DNA from: Arenimonas sp.
GTDB taxonomy: Bacteria; Pseudomonadota; Alphaproteobacteria; Rhizobiales; Rhizobiaceae
Direction of reading: 5' to 3'
DNA length: 64,000 bases
Assembly: GCA_019459145.1 (NCBI GenBank)
Contig: JAIBEK010000014.1
Span: 1-64,000 of the forward strand
Position numbers and translations under genes: made by a program. The notes under the pieces are model-generated. The model had not been told where the DNA came from and did no database searches. It saw only the letters and a list, made by a program, of their open reading frames with translations. This document shows, piece after piece, positions 47,418-56,274 of this stretch. The first letter of the stretch is position 1. Every line of letters begins with the position of its first letter.

Positions 47418-48772
47418 TCGGCTGCCTCGAGCTGACGGACATGGTCAATGCGGGCGGATTCGTTTTCAACCGTCCAGGGGCGCCTCACGCCGCCGAGCGC
47501 CTCCGCCACGGCGAGGCTGGCCTGCAGCCCGTCTTCGTGGAAACCGCTGCCGAAATAGGCACCGCAAAACCAGGTATGCCTGTTGCCTTGAATCTGCCAG
47601 AGACGCCGCTGGGCTGCAATGGCCTTCAGATCGAACAGGGGATGCGCATAGTCGATCGTCTTGATCACATACCGGGGATCGATGGTGCGGCTGGGATTGA
47701 GGGTGACGAACAGCGGCAGAGCCGGATCGAGGGATTGAAGCCGGTTCATCCAATAGGTGACGCACAAGGCCTTGCCGTCCTCATCGCCACGATCGGCGAT
47801 GTAATTCCAGCTCGACCAGACCTGACGGCGCTTCGGCATCAGGGCCGGATCGGAATGCAGCACGGCGACGTTTTGGGTATACTCAAACGCGCCGAGCGTC
47901 TCGCGCTCGACCGCATCGGCGTCACCGAGCATGCCCAGTGCGTGGTCGGCATGGGTGGCGATCACAACATGGTCGAAACGATCGACATGGCCCTCGCCAT
48001 CCGTCAGTTCGACACCGAACGCATCACGGCGGATGTGCCGCACGGGTTGGCCGAGGCGGAGTTCGCCGGAGAAATCGGCGAGCAGACGCTTCACATATTC
48101 GCGGCTACCGCCGGCCACCGTTCGCCAGCGTGGCCGATCATCGAGCGACAGAAGACCGTGATTGGCAAAGAAGCGGATGAAGGCATGCAGCGGATAGAGC
48201 CGCATTTCGCCGGCCGTCGTCGACCAGATCGCCGCTCCCATCGGCAAAAGATGACCCTCGATGAACGAGGCGCCATAGCGGCTCGACGTCAGGTAGTCAC
48301 CAAGGCTGACATTCGCCAGGTCGGGCCGCTGAAGCAGCCCCGGGGCCTCCTTGTAGAACCGCAACACATCCGAGACCATCGACCAGAAACGCGGTCGCAG
48401 GAGATTGCTCTTCTGACCAATTAGCCCCTTGAGGCCTGAACCGGAATATTCGAAGGCGCCGCCGTCGAGCGAGGCTGCAAACGACATGTCGGAGGCAAGC
48501 GTCGGCACTTTCAGATGATCGAAAAGCGCGACCAGATTGGGATAGTTGCGATCATTGTAAACGATGAAACCGGTATCGACCGGCATGTCGCCTGACGCTG
48601 AAGGGGCGAGCACCGTGTTCGAGTGTCCGCCCGGCCGGCGCTCCGATTCATAGAGGACGACATCGGCATTTTGCCCAAGCAGCCAGGCGGCGGAAAGCCC
48701 GGAAATACCCGACCCCACAACCGCTATCCTGCGCCTGCCCGTAAACTCCGCCTTGCCGAGGCCCGTATCCAT
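47414..48772 (-). CDS. FAD-dependent oxidoreductase of the DUF1365/Cfa cluster
   Basis: A 452-residue flavoprotein. The dinucleotide fold is [16 protein letters not shown] with Gly20, Gly22 and Gly25, followed by [11 protein letters not shown]. Later motifs are [15 protein letters not shown] and [20 protein letters not shown] near the end, as in amine-oxidase-like desaturases or isomerases. ATG 48772 is preceded by AAAGAGGAAGACAGG. It is the first gene of the operon and is divergent from the ECF sigma factor gene. A role in desaturating methylated acyl chains is inferred from similar Rhodobacter clusters. Confidence 0.92.
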   Translation of the reverse strand: MDTGLGKAEFTGRRRIAVVGSGISGLSAAWLLGQNADVVLYESERRPGGHSNTVLAPSASGDMPVDTGFIVYNDRNYPNLVALFDHLKVPTLASDMSFAASLDGGAFEYSGSGLKGLIGQKSNLLRPRFWSMVSDVLRFYKEAPGLLQRPDLANVSLGDYLTSSRYGASFIEGHLLPMGAAIWSTTAGEMRLYPLHAFIRFFANHGLLSLDDRPRWRTVAGGSREYVKRLLADFSGELRLGQPVRHIRRDAFGVELTDGEGHVDRFDHVVIATHADHALGMLGDADAVERETLGAFEYTQNVAVLHSDPALMPKRRQVWSSWNYIADRGDEDGKALCVTYWMNRLQSLDPALPLFVTLNPSRTIDPRYVIKTIDYAHPLFDLKAIAAQRRLWQIQGNRHTWFCGAYFGSGFHEDGLQASLAVAEALGGVRRPWTVENESARIDHVRQLEAAE

Positions 48773-48803
48773 CCTGTCTTCCTCTTTCTTGTCTCGTTGG
48801 GTT

Positions 48804-48833
48804 CCACTACGCACCAGGCCGACGACCGGATCG
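48804..48833 (-). promoter_or_regulatory. candidate ECF sigma (RpoE/ChrR-type) promoter for the FAD-DUF1365-Cfa operon
   Basis: On the minus strand CGATCC is followed by exactly 18 bases and TAGTGG. The consensus described for Rhodobacter RpoE is TGATCC-N18-TAAGA-like. The predicted start is about 25 bases before the ATG at 48772. The -10 match is only moderate. Confidence 0.5.
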
Positions 48834-48859
48834 ATGGCGGGTAAAAAAACGGGGGGTGG

Positions 48860-48888
48860 TGATCCGGCTCGAAGGGGGGCCCGTAATC
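48860..48888 (+). promoter_or_regulatory. candidate autoregulatory ECF sigma promoter
   Basis: TGATCC (48860-48865), 18 bases, then TAATC (48884-48888). The -35 box is a full match to the known RpoE-type consensus and the spacing is exact. The transcript would start near 48895, which supports the downstream sigma-factor start codon at 48961. Confidence 0.65.
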
Positions 48889-48960
48889 GACGTCATGACA
48901 ACAGCATTTTTCATATCGGCGGACGCAGGTCGCAATGCTATGGGAGGAATAGCGGGGCAG

Positions 48961-49572
48961 ATGAAAGCCGCGCAGCTCAAGCATGGGAAAAGATCGGCTT
49001 TGACGCGCATCACCGACGACGAGACATCGCAGCAGACACTTGCGCAAATGCTGGCAGCTGTCGGGCAGAGCAGGGACATCGAGGCTTTCGAGGGGCTCTT
49101 CCGCCATTATGGTCCACGGGTGCGCGCCTACATGGCCAAGCTCGCCCGCGACAACCAGGCGGCGGAAGAACTGATGCAGGAAACCATGCTGGCCGTATGG
49201 AACAAGGCGCATCAATTCGATCCGGCACGTGGCAGCGTCTCGAGCTGGATCTTCACCATCGCCAGAAATCTGAGGACCGACGCCTATCGCAAGGAGAAGC
49301 GGCCGACCTTCGACCCGACCGACCCGGCTTTCGTTCCCGACGACGTGCCTCCTGCCGATGTCGAATTTGAGGATCGGCAACAGGCTGACCGGCTGCACCG
49401 CGCCATGGAAACGCTGCCGAGCGAGCAGCTGGAATTGCTGAAGCTCGCTTTTTTCAACGATGCCTCGCACAGCACGATCGCGGCAAATCTTGGCCTGCCC
49501 ATGGGAACGGTCAAATCGCGCATCCGTCTTGCCTTCGCCAAACTCCGCGCCGCGCTGGAGGACAATACATGA
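48961..49572 (+). CDS. rpoE: ECF sigma factor, ChrR-partnered (RpoE type)
   Basis: A 203-residue ECF sigma factor. Region 2 is FEGLFRHYGPRVRAYMAKLA, then ELMQETMLAVWNKAHQFD and SSWIFTIARNLRTDAYRKEK. Region 4 is LPSEQLELLKLAFFNDASHS and LGLPMGTVKSRIRLAFAKLR. The frame is open further upstream, but a promoter-like sequence at 48860-48888 and ATG 48961 argue for the short form; 48940 is an alternative. Its stop overlaps the chrR start (ATGA). Such pairs respond to singlet oxygen and organic peroxides. Confidence 0.9.
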   Translation: MKAAQLKHGKRSALTRITDDETSQQTLAQMLAAVGQSRDIEAFEGLFRHYGPRVRAYMAKLARDNQAAEELMQETMLAVWNKAHQFDPARGSVSSWIFTIARNLRTDAYRKEKRPTFDPTDPAFVPDDVPPADVEFEDRQQADRLHRAMETLPSEQLELLKLAFFNDASHSTIAANLGLPMGTVKSRIRLAFAKLRAALEDNT

Positions 49573-50246
49573 CCATTCATCACCATATCAGCGACGAACT
49601 CCTCCTGGGTTATGCGTCAGGCACCCTGGCCGAGGGCTGGAGCATCGCGGTCGCCACCCATCTGGCGCTTTGCCCGTCCTGCCGTCGCCGGCTCGACTTC
49701 ATGGAACATGCCGGCGGCGAAATGCTGGAAATGGCCTGCACCGACGTCGCCGACGACACGAGCTGGGCGGCGATGAAGGCACGGCTCGGCGACGGCAAGG
49801 CATCGACATCACGCGCGGCCGCGACGCCAACACCGGACAAGCGGGCGACGCCTACGGGCGACGCGGTCATCCCGGAACCGCTTCGCTCCTATCTTGGCGG
49901 CGATCTCGCCGACCTGAAATGGAAAGCGCTCGGGCGCGGCGCCTATCATATTCGTATCCCGACCGGTGACCGGGAGACGAGCGTGCGGCTGCTGAGGATT
50001 CCGGCCGGCAAGCCCGTGCCCGAACATTCCCATGGCGGACGAGAACTGACGCTGGTGCTGAAGGGCAGCTTCCAGGACGGCGCTGCGCTGTTCAGGCGCG
50101 GCGACCTGGAGGAAGCCGACGAGAGCCTGCAGCATCAGCCGGTGGCGACACCGGACGAGGATTGCATCTGCCTGGCCGTCACCGACGCGCCGCTGAAATT
50201 CCGCAGTTATCTGATGCGGCTGGTGCAGCCGGTGCTCGGCATCTGA
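49569..50246 (+). CDS. chrR: ChrR-type zinc anti-sigma factor with cupin domain
   Basis: A 225-residue protein. The N-terminal anti-sigma domain has zinc ligands His6, His31, Cys35 and Cys38 (HLALCPSC), as in Rhodobacter ChrR. The C-terminal cupin domain has VPEHSHGGRELTLVLKGSFQDG and is needed to sense the stress signal. It overlaps the sigma gene by 4 bases and should hold that sigma factor inactive until singlet oxygen or a related signal releases it. Confidence 0.95.
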   Translation: MTIHHHISDELLLGYASGTLAEGWSIAVATHLALCPSCRRRLDFMEHAGGEMLEMACTDVADDTSWAAMKARLGDGKASTSRAAATPTPDKRATPTGDAVIPEPLRSYLGGDLADLKWKALGRGAYHIRIPTGDRETSVRLLRIPAGKPVPEHSHGGRELTLVLKGSFQDGAALFRRGDLEEADESLQHQPVATPDEDCICLAVTDAPLKFRSYLMRLVQPVLGI

Positions 50247-50286
50247 GCCCGCCGCGCCCGCGAACGCAACGACCCTGGATCGGACC

Positions 50287-50691
50287 ATGATGACCTATGC
50301 CATCGCCTATGTCGCCACCGCCGTCGTGTTCTTCGGGCTCGACTATGTCTGGCTGTCGCGTATCGCCATCGGCTTTTATCGCCGCCATATCGGCGACCTT
50401 CTGCTGGCGACACCCAATTTCGCGGCAGCCGGGCTGTTCTACCTCTTCTACATCGCCGGCATCGTCTATTTCGCCGTGATGCCAGCCGTCTCCGGTGGCG
50501 GCTGGCTGACAGCGCTGGCGGGCGGCGCGCTGCTCGGCCTGATCGCCTACGGCACCTATGACATGACCAATCTGGCGACCCTCAAGGACTGGTCGATCAC
50601 GGTCAGCATCGTCGACATGGCCTGGGGCAGTTTCCTCACCGCCACCGCCGCCGCCGCCGGTTACTTCGCCGTGACGCGCCTGGCTGCATGA
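50287..50691 (+). CDS. DUF2177 family membrane protein
   Basis: A 134-residue protein with four membrane helices and the family motifs FFGLDYVWLSRIAIGFYRRH in the first loop and YGTYDMTNLATLKDW in the third. DUF2177 genes occur repeatedly beside ECF/ChrR and cyclopropane synthase genes, so it is likely part of the same stress response. It starts 41 bases after chrR. Confidence 0.9.
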   Translation: MMTYAIAYVATAVVFFGLDYVWLSRIAIGFYRRHIGDLLLATPNFAAAGLFYLFYIAGIVYFAVMPAVSGGGWLTALAGGALLGLIAYGTYDMTNLATLKDWSITVSIVDMAWGSFLTATAAAAGYFAVTRLAA

Positions 50692-50732
50692 CGCCTCTGG
50701 TAGGGACACGCGATCGCCCTATCTGAACTCTC

Positions 50733-51746
50733 ATGATCAAGCCCGAAACCCTGCTTCATCCGACCCAAGAAGGCCTCTATTGCCCGGCGGGCGACTTCTA
50801 CGTCGATCCGGTCAGGCCGGTGGAGCGGGCGCTGATCACCCACGGGCATTCCGACCATGCCCGACCGGGACACGGTAAGGTTCTGGCGACACGGCAAACC
50901 CTCGATATCATGCGCATTCGCTGCGGCGCGGAGTTCTGCGGCAGCGAGCAGGCGGTCGATTTCGGCGAGCGCCTCAGCCTCGACAGCGTCGGCATCAGCT
51001 TCCATCCGGCCGGGCATGTGCTCGGATCGGCGCAGATCGCCGTCGAGAAGGACGGGATGAGAATCGTCGTTTCCGGGGACTACAAGCGAAGCCCCGACGC
51101 GACCTGCGCGCCCTTCGAACCGGTGGCCTGCGATGTGTTCATCACCGAGGCGACCTTCGGCCTGCCGGTTTTTCACCATCCCGATGCGGTCGGCGAGATC
51201 ACCAGGCTGCTGACTTCGCTTCGGCAGCTTCCACAACGCAGCCACCTTGTCGGCGCCTATGCGCTGGGCAAGGCGCAACGGGTCATCTCGCTCCTGCGGC
51301 GGGCGGGCTATGACGAACCGATCTACATTCACGGCGCACTGTCGAAACTGTGCGCCTACTATGAGAGCCAGGGGATCGATCTCGGCGATCTCAGGCCCGC
51401 GACCAGCGATGACCAGGATGCGCGAGAGTTTCGCGGCGCAGTGATCGTCGGCCCGCCGTCGGCCTTCAATGATCGCTGGGCGCGACGCTTTGCCGATCCG
51501 CTGTCGGCCTTTGCCTCGGGCTGGATGATGGTGCGCCAGCGTGCCAGGCAGCGCGGCGTGGAACTGCCGCTGGTCATCTCCGACCATTGCGACTGGCCGG
51601 AACTGACGGCGACGATTTCGGAACTCAAACCCGGGCAGGTCTGGGTGACCCATGGCCGCGAGGAGGCGCTGGTGCGCTGGTGCGAGCTTCAGGGCATCGC
51701 CGCGCGGCCGCTGCATCTGGTGGGCTACGAGGATGAGGGAGACTGA
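50733..51746 (+). CDS. ligase-associated DNA exonuclease (metallo-beta-lactamase fold)
   Basis: A 337-residue SNM1/CPSF-like nuclease. The metal motif THGHSDHARPGHG provides His37, His39, Asp41 and His42, and further ligands lie in HPAGHVLGSAQI and VVSGDYKRS. The C-terminal beta-CASP part has SDHCDWPEL and VWVTHGREEALVRW. It is 6 bases upstream of the DNA ligase gene. The pair belongs to a bacterial repair module that usually also has a helicase and a phosphoesterase. Confidence 0.93.
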   Translation: MIKPETLLHPTQEGLYCPAGDFYVDPVRPVERALITHGHSDHARPGHGKVLATRQTLDIMRIRCGAEFCGSEQAVDFGERLSLDSVGISFHPAGHVLGSAQIAVEKDGMRIVVSGDYKRSPDATCAPFEPVACDVFITEATFGLPVFHHPDAVGEITRLLTSLRQLPQRSHLVGAYALGKAQRVISLLRRAGYDEPIYIHGALSKLCAYYESQGIDLGDLRPATSDDQDAREFRGAVIVGPPSAFNDRWARRFADPLSAFASGWMMVRQRARQRGVELPLVISDHCDWPELTATISELKPGQVWVTHGREEALVRWCELQGIAARPLHLVGYEDEGD

Positions 51747-51752
51747 CCGCAG

Positions 51753-53366
51753 ATGAAGGCCTTCTCCGATCTGCTCGATCGCCTCGTGCTTACCCCGAGC
51801 CGCAACGGCAAGCTGACCCTGCTTGTCGACTATTTTCGCGCAACCCCCGATCCAGATCGCGGCTATGCGCTGGCGGCGCTGGCCGGCACGCTGGACATCG
51901 GCGCGGTCAAGCCGGCCGTGCTGCGCGAACTGGTCCTCGAGCGGATGGACGAGGTGCTGTTTCGCTATTCCTACGATTATGTCGGCGATCTCGCCGAGAC
52001 GATTGCGCTCGTCTGGGACGGGGAGAAAGACAAGCCGGACAGCAAAGTCGAGGATCCGCGCCTTTCGGACGTGGTGGAAAAAATGCGGTCGCTCGGGCGA
52101 ACCGAAATCCGGAACGCTGTGCGCGACCTGCTCGACCGGCTCGACAGTTCGGGCCGCTTCGCCTTTCTCAAGCTCGTCACCGGCGGGCTGCGGATCGGGG
52201 TCTCCGCACGGCTGGCCAAACAGGCGCTCGCTGCGTTTGCAAACAAGGACATCACCGAGATCGAAACGCTCTGGCATGGTCTTGAGCCTCCCTACGTGGC
52301 CTTGTTTGCCTGGCTGGAAGACAAGGCGAACAAGCCGGCGTTGGCCAGTCCGGCGATCTTTCACTCGGTCATGCTGTCCACCCCGGTTGGCGAAGGCGAT
52401 CTGGAAAACCTCGACCCTGCCGACTTCGCCGCCGAGTGGAAATGGGACGGCATACGCGTCCAGCTGTCGCGCTCCGGCAGCCGCACTCGGCTCTATTCAC
52501 GCTCTGGCGACGACATTTCCCATTCCTTCCCCGATATCGTCGAGGCGGCGGATTTCGAGGGCGTGATCGACGGTGAATTGCTGGTCGGCGGAACGCTGCG
52601 CTCCAACGAGCCCACCCGCACCTTCTCCGACCTGCAGCAACGCCTGAACCGCAAGACGGTCTCGGCGAAGATGCTGGGCGAATACCCGGCCTTCCTGCGC
52701 GCCTATGACCTTCTCTTCCAGGGAGAGGAAGACGTGCGCTCCGAAACCTTCGTGCAGCGCCGCGCGCGATTGGCCGGGTTGATCGACGCCAGCCAGCCGA
52801 CCCGTTTCGACCTTTCGCCGCTCGTGCCCTTCTCCAGCTGGGACGAACTTGAGCGCCTGCGCCTCGATCCGCCCGATCCGGTGATCGAAGGCGTGATGAT
52901 CAAGCGGCTCGACAGCGCCTACCAGGCAGGACGCGCCAAGGGGCCTTGGTTCAAATGGAAGCGCGAGCCGTTCAATGCCGATGCCGTGCTGATCTATGCG
53001 CAGCGCGGGCATGGCAAGCGGTCGAGCTATTATTCCGACTTCACCTTCGGGGTCTGGACCAAGGGCGAGATTGGCGACGTGCTGGTGCCGGTCGGCAAGG
53101 CCTATTTCGGCTTTACCGATGCCGAGCTCGAGATCCTCGATCGCTACGTGCGCAACAATACCGTCGATCGCTTCGGCCCGGTCAGGGCACTCAGGGCAGA
53201 GCCCGATCACGGCTTCGTCGTCGAGGTTGCGTTCGAGGGCATTGCCCGTTCGCCCCGTCACAAATCCGGCGTTGCCATGCGCTTTCCCCGCATCGCCCGG
53301 CTGCGGCAGGACAAGCTGCCGCGCGACGCCGACCGGCTCGACACGCTTCTGGCGATGATCGACTGA
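51753..53366 (+). CDS. ATP-dependent DNA ligase (LigB/C-type, ligase-exonuclease module)
   Basis: A 537-residue ATP-dependent ligase. The adenylated lysine is Lys230 in EWKWDGIRVQL. Motif III is FEGVIDGELLVGG, motif IV EGVMIKRLDSAY and motif V WFKWKREPFNADAVL. A long N-terminal DNA-binding domain (residues 1-200) resembles that of eukaryotic ligase I. It is co-transcribed with the exonuclease gene. The usual Lhr-type helicase and phosphoesterase genes are not next to it in this window. Confidence 0.94.
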   Translation: MKAFSDLLDRLVLTPSRNGKLTLLVDYFRATPDPDRGYALAALAGTLDIGAVKPAVLRELVLERMDEVLFRYSYDYVGDLAETIALVWDGEKDKPDSKVEDPRLSDVVEKMRSLGRTEIRNAVRDLLDRLDSSGRFAFLKLVTGGLRIGVSARLAKQALAAFANKDITEIETLWHGLEPPYVALFAWLEDKANKPALASPAIFHSVMLSTPVGEGDLENLDPADFAAEWKWDGIRVQLSRSGSRTRLYSRSGDDISHSFPDIVEAADFEGVIDGELLVGGTLRSNEPTRTFSDLQQRLNRKTVSAKMLGEYPAFLRAYDLLFQGEEDVRSETFVQRRARLAGLIDASQPTRFDLSPLVPFSSWDELERLRLDPPDPVIEGVMIKRLDSAYQAGRAKGPWFKWKREPFNADAVLIYAQRGHGKRSSYYSDFTFGVWTKGEIGDVLVPVGKAYFGFTDAELEILDRYVRNNTVDRFGPVRALRAEPDHGFVVEVAFEGIARSPRHKSGVAMRFPRIARLRQDKLPRDADRLDTLLAMID

Positions 53367-53515
53367 GAACAGGAGGGCAGCCGCTCCCTGTAAGGCCTCC
53401 TTGGCCTGCATGACGAGACGGTGTTCACGCTCGGCTTGCCAATCTCGCCGCCGCAGTTGTACCTTCCCTTGAGGAGGCGGTCGCCGGTGGAGGAACATGG
53501 CGGCCAGACACTTTA

Positions 53516-54730
53516 ATGTTTGCAGGACACGATCCATTTCTCGTGGCGCTTTCGGTCGCCGTCGCGATCCTGGGCGGCTATACGGGCTTCGGCATTGCGG
53601 GTCGCATACGCACGGCACCGCGCGCCAATCCGCGCCTGCTTTTGACCGCTGCCGCCGCCTTTCTGGCAATCGGTATCTGGACCATGCATTTCGTCGGCAT
53701 GCTGGCGGCGCCGATCCCGGCGGACGCCAGCTATCTCGTCCTGCCAACCGTCATCTCCTTCCTGCTCTGCGCCCTAGTGGTCGGCATATCTTTGTTCTTC
53801 GTCAGCATCGGCACGCCATCCAGAATGCGCGTGAGCGCCTCGGCGCTGTTGCTCGGACTCGGCATTGCCTCGATGCACTATGTCGGCATCCACGGGCTCG
53901 CCGGAAATTTCGCCATCGAGCATGACTACGCCATGCTTGTGCTTTCGCTGGGAATTGCCGTTGCCGCCGCCTATGGGGGCTTGAAGATCTATCTCGCCCG
54001 CCAGGGCGGCCTGCTTCTGGCGCTCAGCGCCATCGCTTTCGGCATCGCGGTCTCCGGCATGCACTATACCGCGATGTACGGCATGCATTTCGTGCCCGCA
54101 GCCGCGGGCCATCAGCATGAGTTCGGCGGGCTGGTCGCGTCATCACAATTGCTGTCGCTCGTGGTGGCGCTCCTCTGTTTCGTCATCGCCGCCGGCTTCC
54201 TGCTGTTCCTCGTTCCGGAACAGCGGCAGCGATCGGCGACGCCCGACCGCGACGAAACCCACATCGAAACGCTCGATCCGCTGGCCGGTCTCGAAGACCG
54301 CCCGACGCGCCGCGCCGATCAACCCGCTTCCCGCGCCCAGCCGCTCGGCGGCACCGGCCAGCCGAAGACACCGGCCGTCAACCGCGTGCCGGTCTCGAGC
54401 GCCGACGGCACCCTGCTGATCGACATTTCGGAAATCCGCAGCATAAGGGCCGATGCGCATTACACGCTGATCCATGACGGACAGCGCGAGCGCATGTGTC
54501 CCTGGTCGATTTCCGAGGCCGAGGCCCGGCTAGACCCGGCGCTTTTCACCCGCGTCCACCGCAGCCACATCGTCGCACTGCCGCATGTCAGCTTCATGCG
54601 CAAGGAAGGCGACGGCGCCATTGTCGAGCTCGACGGACCCGTTGCGCACGTGGTTCCGGTGAGCCGGGCCAAGATCGCCGAGCTGAAGGCACGGCTTGGC
54701 CTGGCGCGCGGCGCGACGATGCGCCAGTAA
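53516..54730 (+). CDS. coxC: MHYT-LytTR regulator, CoxC/CoxH-like
   Basis: The 404-residue protein has seven membrane helices forming an MHYT sensor (motifs MHFVGM, MHYVGI and MHYTAM), then a linker and a C-terminal LytTR DNA-binding domain at about 295-400 (IDISEIRSIRADAHYTLIHD, FTRVHRSHIV). CoxC and CoxH of Oligotropha (Afipia) carboxidovorans have exactly this build and are thought to sense a gas, perhaps CO, and activate the cox genes. It lies 162 bases upstream of coxM on the same strand. The ribosome-binding site is not obvious, so the start may shift slightly. Confidence 0.88.
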   Translation: MFAGHDPFLVALSVAVAILGGYTGFGIAGRIRTAPRANPRLLLTAAAAFLAIGIWTMHFVGMLAAPIPADASYLVLPTVISFLLCALVVGISLFFVSIGTPSRMRVSASALLLGLGIASMHYVGIHGLAGNFAIEHDYAMLVLSLGIAVAAAYGGLKIYLARQGGLLLALSAIAFGIAVSGMHYTAMYGMHFVPAAAGHQHEFGGLVASSQLLSLVVALLCFVIAAGFLLFLVPEQRQRSATPDRDETHIETLDPLAGLEDRPTRRADQPASRAQPLGGTGQPKTPAVNRVPVSSADGTLLIDISEIRSIRADAHYTLIHDGQRERMCPWSISEAEARLDPALFTRVHRSHIVALPHVSFMRKEGDGAIVELDGPVAHVVPVSRAKIAELKARLGLARGATMRQ

Positions 54731-54892
54731 GTCAGAACGACTGACGCAGTTCGTGCGGCGATTGCCGCAATTGGTGCGAAACGGCGGGCTTCGTGACGGG
54801 ATCAGTGCCCGCCGCTTGCGCATCCTCAAAAGCGCGAACACCCTTGCCTCATCGTTCGTGTCGACGCCCGACCGACGAATGGGAGGAAGACC

Positions 54893-55759
54893 ATGATACC
54901 AGGCGAGTTCGAATATCATCGGCCAGCAACGCTCGCCGATGCGGTTAAACTATTGTCCGATCTCGGCGAAGAGGCCCGGCCGCTGGCGGGCGGCCATAGC
55001 CTGATCCCGATGATGAAGCTGCGCTTCGCAACGCCCGAACATCTGATCGATCTCAGTGGCATCGGCCAGCTCAAGGGCATCTGTCGCCACGGAAACGCGC
55101 TTGTCATCGGTGCGATGACCACGCAGCACGACATCATCGCTTCCGCGGACATCGCCTCCCATCTGCCGATCCTCAAGGAGACCGCGCTGATGATCGCCGA
55201 TCCGCAGGTTCGCTATGTCGGCACGCTGGGCGGCAATGTCGCCAACGGCGATCCCGGCAACGACATGCCGGCGGTGATGATGGCGCTCGGTGCGAGCTAT
55301 CGCCTCGAGGGGCCGGACGGGACCCGCGACGTCGCCGCCACGGATTTCTACCAGGGCGCCTATTTCACCGCGCTCGAACCCGGTGAAATCCTCACCGCCA
55401 TTTCCATCCCGGTTCAGCCGGCCGGCCACGGCTATGCCTACGAGAAGCTGAAGCGCAAGGTCGGCGACTACGCCACGGCGGCAGCGGCTGTGACCCTCAC
55501 CATGGCGGGCGGCAAGGTGGCGGCCTGTTCGATCGCGCTCACCAACCTGTCCGAGACGCCGCTATTGGCAGAAGCGGCAGCCCAGGCCGTGATCGGAACG
55601 AGCCTGGATGACGCCGCACTGAAGGCGGCGGCGACGGCGGCACGCGCGGTGATGAATCCGGCGGCCGATGCGCGCGGCACGAGCGAATATCGCACCCATG
55701 TCGGCGGCATCATGGTGATGCGGGCGCTCACACGCGCCGCGTCCCGTGCAGCGGCCTGA
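54893..55759 (+). CDS. coxM: CO dehydrogenase medium (FAD) subunit
   Basis: The 288-residue FAD-binding subunit of the molybdenum CO dehydrogenase. Motifs are [12 protein letters not shown] (FAD pyrophosphate site) and [17 protein letters not shown] for the second FAD loop, plus the C-terminal [18 protein letters not shown]. It passes electrons from the iron-sulfur clusters to the respiratory chain. It is the first structural gene; the order coxM-coxS-coxL is that of form I operons. Confidence 0.96.
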   Translation: MIPGEFEYHRPATLADAVKLLSDLGEEARPLAGGHSLIPMMKLRFATPEHLIDLSGIGQLKGICRHGNALVIGAMTTQHDIIASADIASHLPILKETALMIADPQVRYVGTLGGNVANGDPGNDMPAVMMALGASYRLEGPDGTRDVAATDFYQGAYFTALEPGEILTAISIPVQPAGHGYAYEKLKRKVGDYATAAAAVTLTMAGGKVAACSIALTNLSETPLLAEAAAQAVIGTSLDDAALKAAATAARAVMNPAADARGTSEYRTHVGGIMVMRALTRAASRAAA

Positions 55760-55773
55760 GGAGGACCAATACG

Positions 55774-56274
55774 ATGGCGAAGACCCATGTGAAGATGATG
55801 GTGAACGGGACGGAGGTCGAAGGCCTTGTCGAGCCCCGCACGCTGCTCATCCATTTCATCCGCGAACAGCTGCTTCTGACCGGCGCGCATATCGGCTGCG
55901 AGACCACCCATTGCGGTGCCTGCACGGTCGACATCGACGGTCGCTCGGTGAAGAGCTGCACCATGTTTGCCGTACAGGCAAACGGCGCAGACATCCTGAC
56001 GATCGAGGGCATTGCCAATGCCGACGGTACGCTTTCGGCGCTGCAGGAAGGCTTCCGGCAGATGCACGGGCTGCAATGCGGCTTCTGCACCCCCGGCATG
56101 ATCGTGCGGGCGCACCGCCTGCTGCAGGAAAATTCCAATCCGACCGAAGAAGAGATCCGCTTCGGCATTGCCGGCAATCTCTGTCGCTGCACCGGCTACC
56201 AGAACATCGTCAAGGCGATCCAGTACGCCGCCGCCAAGATCAACGGCACCGATTTCCAGGAGGCAGCAGAATGA
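55774..56274 (+). CDS. coxS: CO dehydrogenase small (iron-sulfur) subunit
   Basis: The 166-residue subunit with two [2Fe-2S] clusters. The plant-type cluster uses Cys42, Cys47, Cys50 and Cys62 ([10 protein letters not shown]). The second uses Cys102, Cys105, Cys137 and Cys139 ([19 protein letters not shown]). It carries electrons from the molybdenum-copper site to CoxM. It lies 14 bases after coxM and overlaps coxL by 4 bases. Confidence 0.97.
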   Translation: MAKTHVKMMVNGTEVEGLVEPRTLLIHFIREQLLLTGAHIGCETTHCGACTVDIDGRSVKSCTMFAVQANGADILTIEGIANADGTLSALQEGFRQMHGLQCGFCTPGMIVRAHRLLQENSNPTEEEIRFGIAGNLCRCTGYQNIVKAIQYAAAKINGTDFQEAAE

